In this document: positions 6,001 through 7,854 of the stretch, in pieces
Layout: every line of letters begins with the position of its first letter
How positions within the stretch are numbered: the stretch's first letter is position 1
Assembly (NCBI GenBank): GCA_002403905.1
Contig: DHIR01000027.1
Location: forward strand, 1 to 7,854
Length of the DNA: 7,854 nucleotides
Reading direction: 5' to 3'
From: Mucilaginibacter sp. UBA4741
GTDB taxonomy: Bacteria; Bacteroidota; Bacteroidia; Sphingobacteriales; Sphingobacteriaceae
The notes under the pieces: generated by a model
What the model was told of the DNA's origin: nothing
Seen by the model: the letters and a program-made list of their open reading frames with translations, nothing else
Databases searched by the model: none
Translations under genes and position numbers: made by a program

Positions 6001-6008
6001 CCGGGGGG
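5984..6008 (-). repeat. REP-like GC-rich repeat, copy 2
   Basis: On the minus strand this is C6-GG-C5-TGAA-G5-AGT, matching copy 1 (5810-5834) at 22 of 25 positions but in the opposite orientation. It abuts the pruA stop codon (6009-6011). Together with copy 1 it brackets the 149 bp of repeats and hairpin between the two convergent genes, an arrangement like a REP pair. Confidence 0.75.
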
Positions 6009-7643
6009 TTACTCCTTTTGCAAAAACGGATACCTATAATCCTTCGGCGGATCAAACGTTTCTTTAATTGTTCTTGGTGATACCCAGCGCTGCAGGTTGA
6101 TCATAGATCCGGCTTTATCATTCGTGCCTGATCCCCTGGCGCCGCCAAATGGCTGCTGACCTACTACCGCTCCCGTTGGTTTATCGTTGACATAGAAGTT
6201 ACCTGCCGCATTGCGTAGCGCATGTGTCGCTTTAGCAATAGCATAACGATCCTGCGATATGATGCTGCCGGTTAACGCGTAGATGGATGTTTTATCTACT
6301 ATCTCCAGTATCTCGTCAAATTTATCATCCTCATAAACATACAGCGTTAGTACCGGGCCAAACAGCTCTGTACACATGGTTACGTAGAATGGATCTGTTA
6401 CCTTAATTACTGTAGGTTCAATAAACCAGCCCTGGCTCTTATCATAATTACCACCAGCAATTACTTCAACACCTTTATCCGCTTTAGCGGCATCAATGTA
6501 TTTAGCCAGCTTATCAAATGATGCCTCAGTGATAACCGCGTTAACAAAATTCTCGAAGTCTTCGGTCGGGCCCATTTTAATAGTCGCCAGGTCGCGTTTC
6601 ATATTCTCTTCAACCGTTGGCCATAGTGATGCCGGGATATAAGCTCTTGAGGCTGCCGAACATTTTTGTCCCTGGTATTCAAACGCGCCACGGATAAGGG
6701 CGGTGCTTACTACATCGGCATTAGCGCTGCTGTGGGCAAGCACAAAGTCTTTACCACCTGTTTCGCCAACTATGCGTGGGTAGGTTTTGTATTTATGGAT
6801 ATTGGTACCAATAGTTTGCCAGATGTTTTGGAATACACCTGTCGACCCGGTAAAGTGGATGCCTGCAAAATCAGGATGGTTAAATATTACATCTCCGGCC
6901 ACTGGTCCGTCAACATAGATCAGGTTGATAACACCCGGCGGCAAACCTGCTTCCAGGAAAACCTGCATCAATACGTTAGCGGCGTAGATCTGCGGATAGG
7001 CTGGTTTCCAAACAACCACATTACCCATCATAGCTGCTGATGCCGGCAGGTTACCCGCGATAGCCGTAAAGTTAAATGGCGTAAGCGCGAATACAAAGCC
7101 TTCTAATGGGCGCTGCTCCAGGCGGTTCCAAATGCCCTTTCCGGATACAGGTGGTTGCTGCGCGTATATCTCGGTCATGTAATGCACGTTGAAGCGCAAA
7201 AAGTCTATCAGCTCGCAAGCTGCGTCAATTTCGGCCTGGTAAGCGTTTTTTGATTGACCCAGCATTGTCGCTGCGTTGATCTTTGCGCGGTATGGGCCTG
7301 CAAACAATTCGGCAGCTTTTAAGAAGATGGCGGCGCGTTGTTCCCAGGGCATGTTTTCCCAGTCGGCTTTTGCAGCCAGGGCGGCATCAATAGCCTGCTC
7401 AACGGTGCTTTTATCACCCTCGAAAAAGTTAGCCAGTAAATGTTTATGATCATGCGGCGGGCGGATCTCCAGCCGTTTACCGGTATGTACCTGCTTATCG
7501 CCAATGTACATGGGTATGTCTATCTTATAGGCACGGGCTTCATCTAAAGCCGCTTTTAGCGCTGCCCGTTCCAAACTGCGCGGGCCGTAATTTAATACAG
7601 GCTCGTTTTGCGGTATGGGGACATTAAAAAATCCTTTTAGCAT
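6009..7643 (-). CDS. pruA: L-glutamate gamma-semialdehyde (1-pyrroline-5-carboxylate) dehydrogenase
   Basis: This 544-residue cytosolic enzyme oxidises glutamate gamma-semialdehyde to glutamate with NAD+, the second step of proline breakdown. It is an aldehyde dehydrogenase with every key residue seen: Asn191 in TPFNFTA, Lys213 in VWKPA, the NAD-binding loop GSTG (266-269), general base Glu294 in VGETGGKDF, catalytic Cys328 in YQGQKCSAASR, and Glu426 in ELFGPV. The long C-terminal block NDKPTGAVVGQQPFGGARGSGTNDKAG is characteristic of the stand-alone P5C dehydrogenase family, as is the length. No proline dehydrogenase domain is fused, and no putA/prodh gene is in the window, so that partner lies elsewhere. 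The ATG at 7643 gives the usual N-terminus (MLKGFFNVPIP). The gene is monocistronic here: it converges on carbonic anhydrase and ends at its own GC-rich terminator. Confidence 0.97.
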   Translation of the reverse strand: MLKGFFNVPIPQNEPVLNYGPRSLERAALKAALDEARAYKIDIPMYIGDKQVHTGKRLEIRPPHDHKHLLANFFEGDKSTVEQAIDAALAAKADWENMPWEQRAAIFLKAAELFAGPYRAKINAATMLGQSKNAYQAEIDAACELIDFLRFNVHYMTEIYAQQPPVSGKGIWNRLEQRPLEGFVFALTPFNFTAIAGNLPASAAMMGNVVVWKPAYPQIYAANVLMQVFLEAGLPPGVINLIYVDGPVAGDVIFNHPDFAGIHFTGSTGVFQNIWQTIGTNIHKYKTYPRIVGETGGKDFVLAHSSANADVVSTALIRGAFEYQGQKCSAASRAYIPASLWPTVEENMKRDLATIKMGPTEDFENFVNAVITEASFDKLAKYIDAAKADKGVEVIAGGNYDKSQGWFIEPTVIKVTDPFYVTMCTELFGPVLTLYVYEDDKFDEILEIVDKTSIYALTGSIISQDRYAIAKATHALRNAAGNFYVNDKPTGAVVGQQPFGGARGSGTNDKAGSMINLQRWVSPRTIKETFDPPKDYRYPFLQKE

Positions 7644-7668
7644 AATGATGTTCAGTTAATTCTAAAAG

Positions 7669-7676
7669 TAAAGGTA
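7669..7676 (-). promoter_or_regulatory. Possible -7 box for pruA
   Basis: On the minus strand 7676-7669 reads TACCTTTA, matching TAnnTTTG except at the last base. It would put the transcript start about 18 nt before the pruA ATG. No TTTG is present 19-23 bp further upstream, where the repeat array begins, so support is weak. Confidence 0.35.
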
Positions 7677-7682
7677 CAATTA

Positions 7683-7784
7683 ATGTGCAAATGTGCGGAT
7701 ATGCAGATGTGCAAATGATTTTATGATGACTTGCGGATGTGCAAATGGGAGGATATGCAGATGTATAAATTATTTTATGATGAC
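7683..7784. repeat. Tandem repeat, two 48-bp units, upstream of pruA
   Basis: Unit 1 (7683-7730) and unit 2 (7737-7784) are the same length and agree at 43 of 48 positions, with a 6-nt spacer, giving a 54-bp period. Each unit is itself built from short ATGTGCAAATG / ATATGCAGATG-like blocks and ends in TTTTATGATGAC. It sits directly upstream of the probable pruA promoter. No open reading frame of note lies here. Confidence 0.75.
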
Positions 7785-7854
7785 GGGGCGACTAAGAAAT
7801 GCAAGGCTTTTACGCCGTGTAAGCTACTACTAAGTGTACCACTTTGTGTGTCTC
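7785..7854. other. Window-edge sequence without a recognisable gene
   Basis: These 70 bp follow the tandem repeat. I see no convincing coding start or end. The last 25 bp (TAAGTGTACCACTTTGTGTG and on) have the low-complexity GTGT/CTTTGTG look of degenerate intergenic repeats. A gene end just beyond the edge cannot be excluded. Confidence 0.3.

Noticed and set aside
6666..7040. A 124-codon plus-strand frame inside pruA
   Set aside because: It lies opposite the NAD-binding and catalytic region of an intact aldehyde dehydrogenase, and its translation is unlike any family I recognise.
7683..7784. Possible CRISPR array upstream of pruA
   Set aside because: There are only two near-identical 48-bp units, the 6-nt gap is too short to be a spacer, and no cas gene is nearby. 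It is an ordinary degenerate tandem repeat.

Overview
The window looks like chromosomal DNA of a Bacteroidetes bacterium, most likely a member of the Sphingobacteriaceae close to Mucilaginibacter or Pedobacter. This is inferred from the protein sequences, a Bacteroidetes-type -7 promoter box (TAnnTTTG), weak or absent Shine-Dalgarno sequences, and AT-rich intergenic regions filled with short degenerate repeats. The species cannot be fixed from the sequence alone.

Layout. Positions 32-4266 hold four genes on the minus strand. In transcription order they are an acyl-CoA (propionyl/methylmalonyl-CoA type) carboxylase beta subunit, a GNAT acetyltransferase, an M42-family metallo-aminopeptidase and a sugar-phosphate-type nucleotidyltransferase. 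A short divergent AT-rich gap (4267-4388) separates them from a plus-strand pair: a DUF1275/YoaK-family membrane protein and a beta-class carbonic anhydrase 27 bp behind it. The carbonic anhydrase converges on a minus-strand pruA (L-glutamate-gamma-semialdehyde dehydrogenase, 6009-7643). The last 211 bp (7644-7854) hold the pruA leader and degenerate repeats, with no gene visible.

Function. These are mostly housekeeping or metabolic genes: propionyl-CoA carboxylation, peptide turnover, CO2/bicarbonate interconversion and proline catabolism. They do not form one pathway. The only pair with a possible joint role is the membrane protein with carbonic anhydrase. Carbonic anhydrase and the biotin-dependent carboxylase both deal in bicarbonate, but they are divergently transcribed and any link is speculative.

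The most unusual content is non-coding. The convergent region 5810-6008 is a nested set of inverted repeats: a REP-like GC-rich element in two inverted copies, two interleaved AT-rich inverted repeats, and a perfect 24-bp hairpin. One REP-like copy supplies the last codons and stop of the carbonic anhydrase. A separate 21-bp near-perfect inverted repeat encloses the start of the acetyltransferase gene and encodes part of its N-terminus. I found no defence system, CRISPR array, transposase, tRNA or rRNA, and no clear new multi-gene system.
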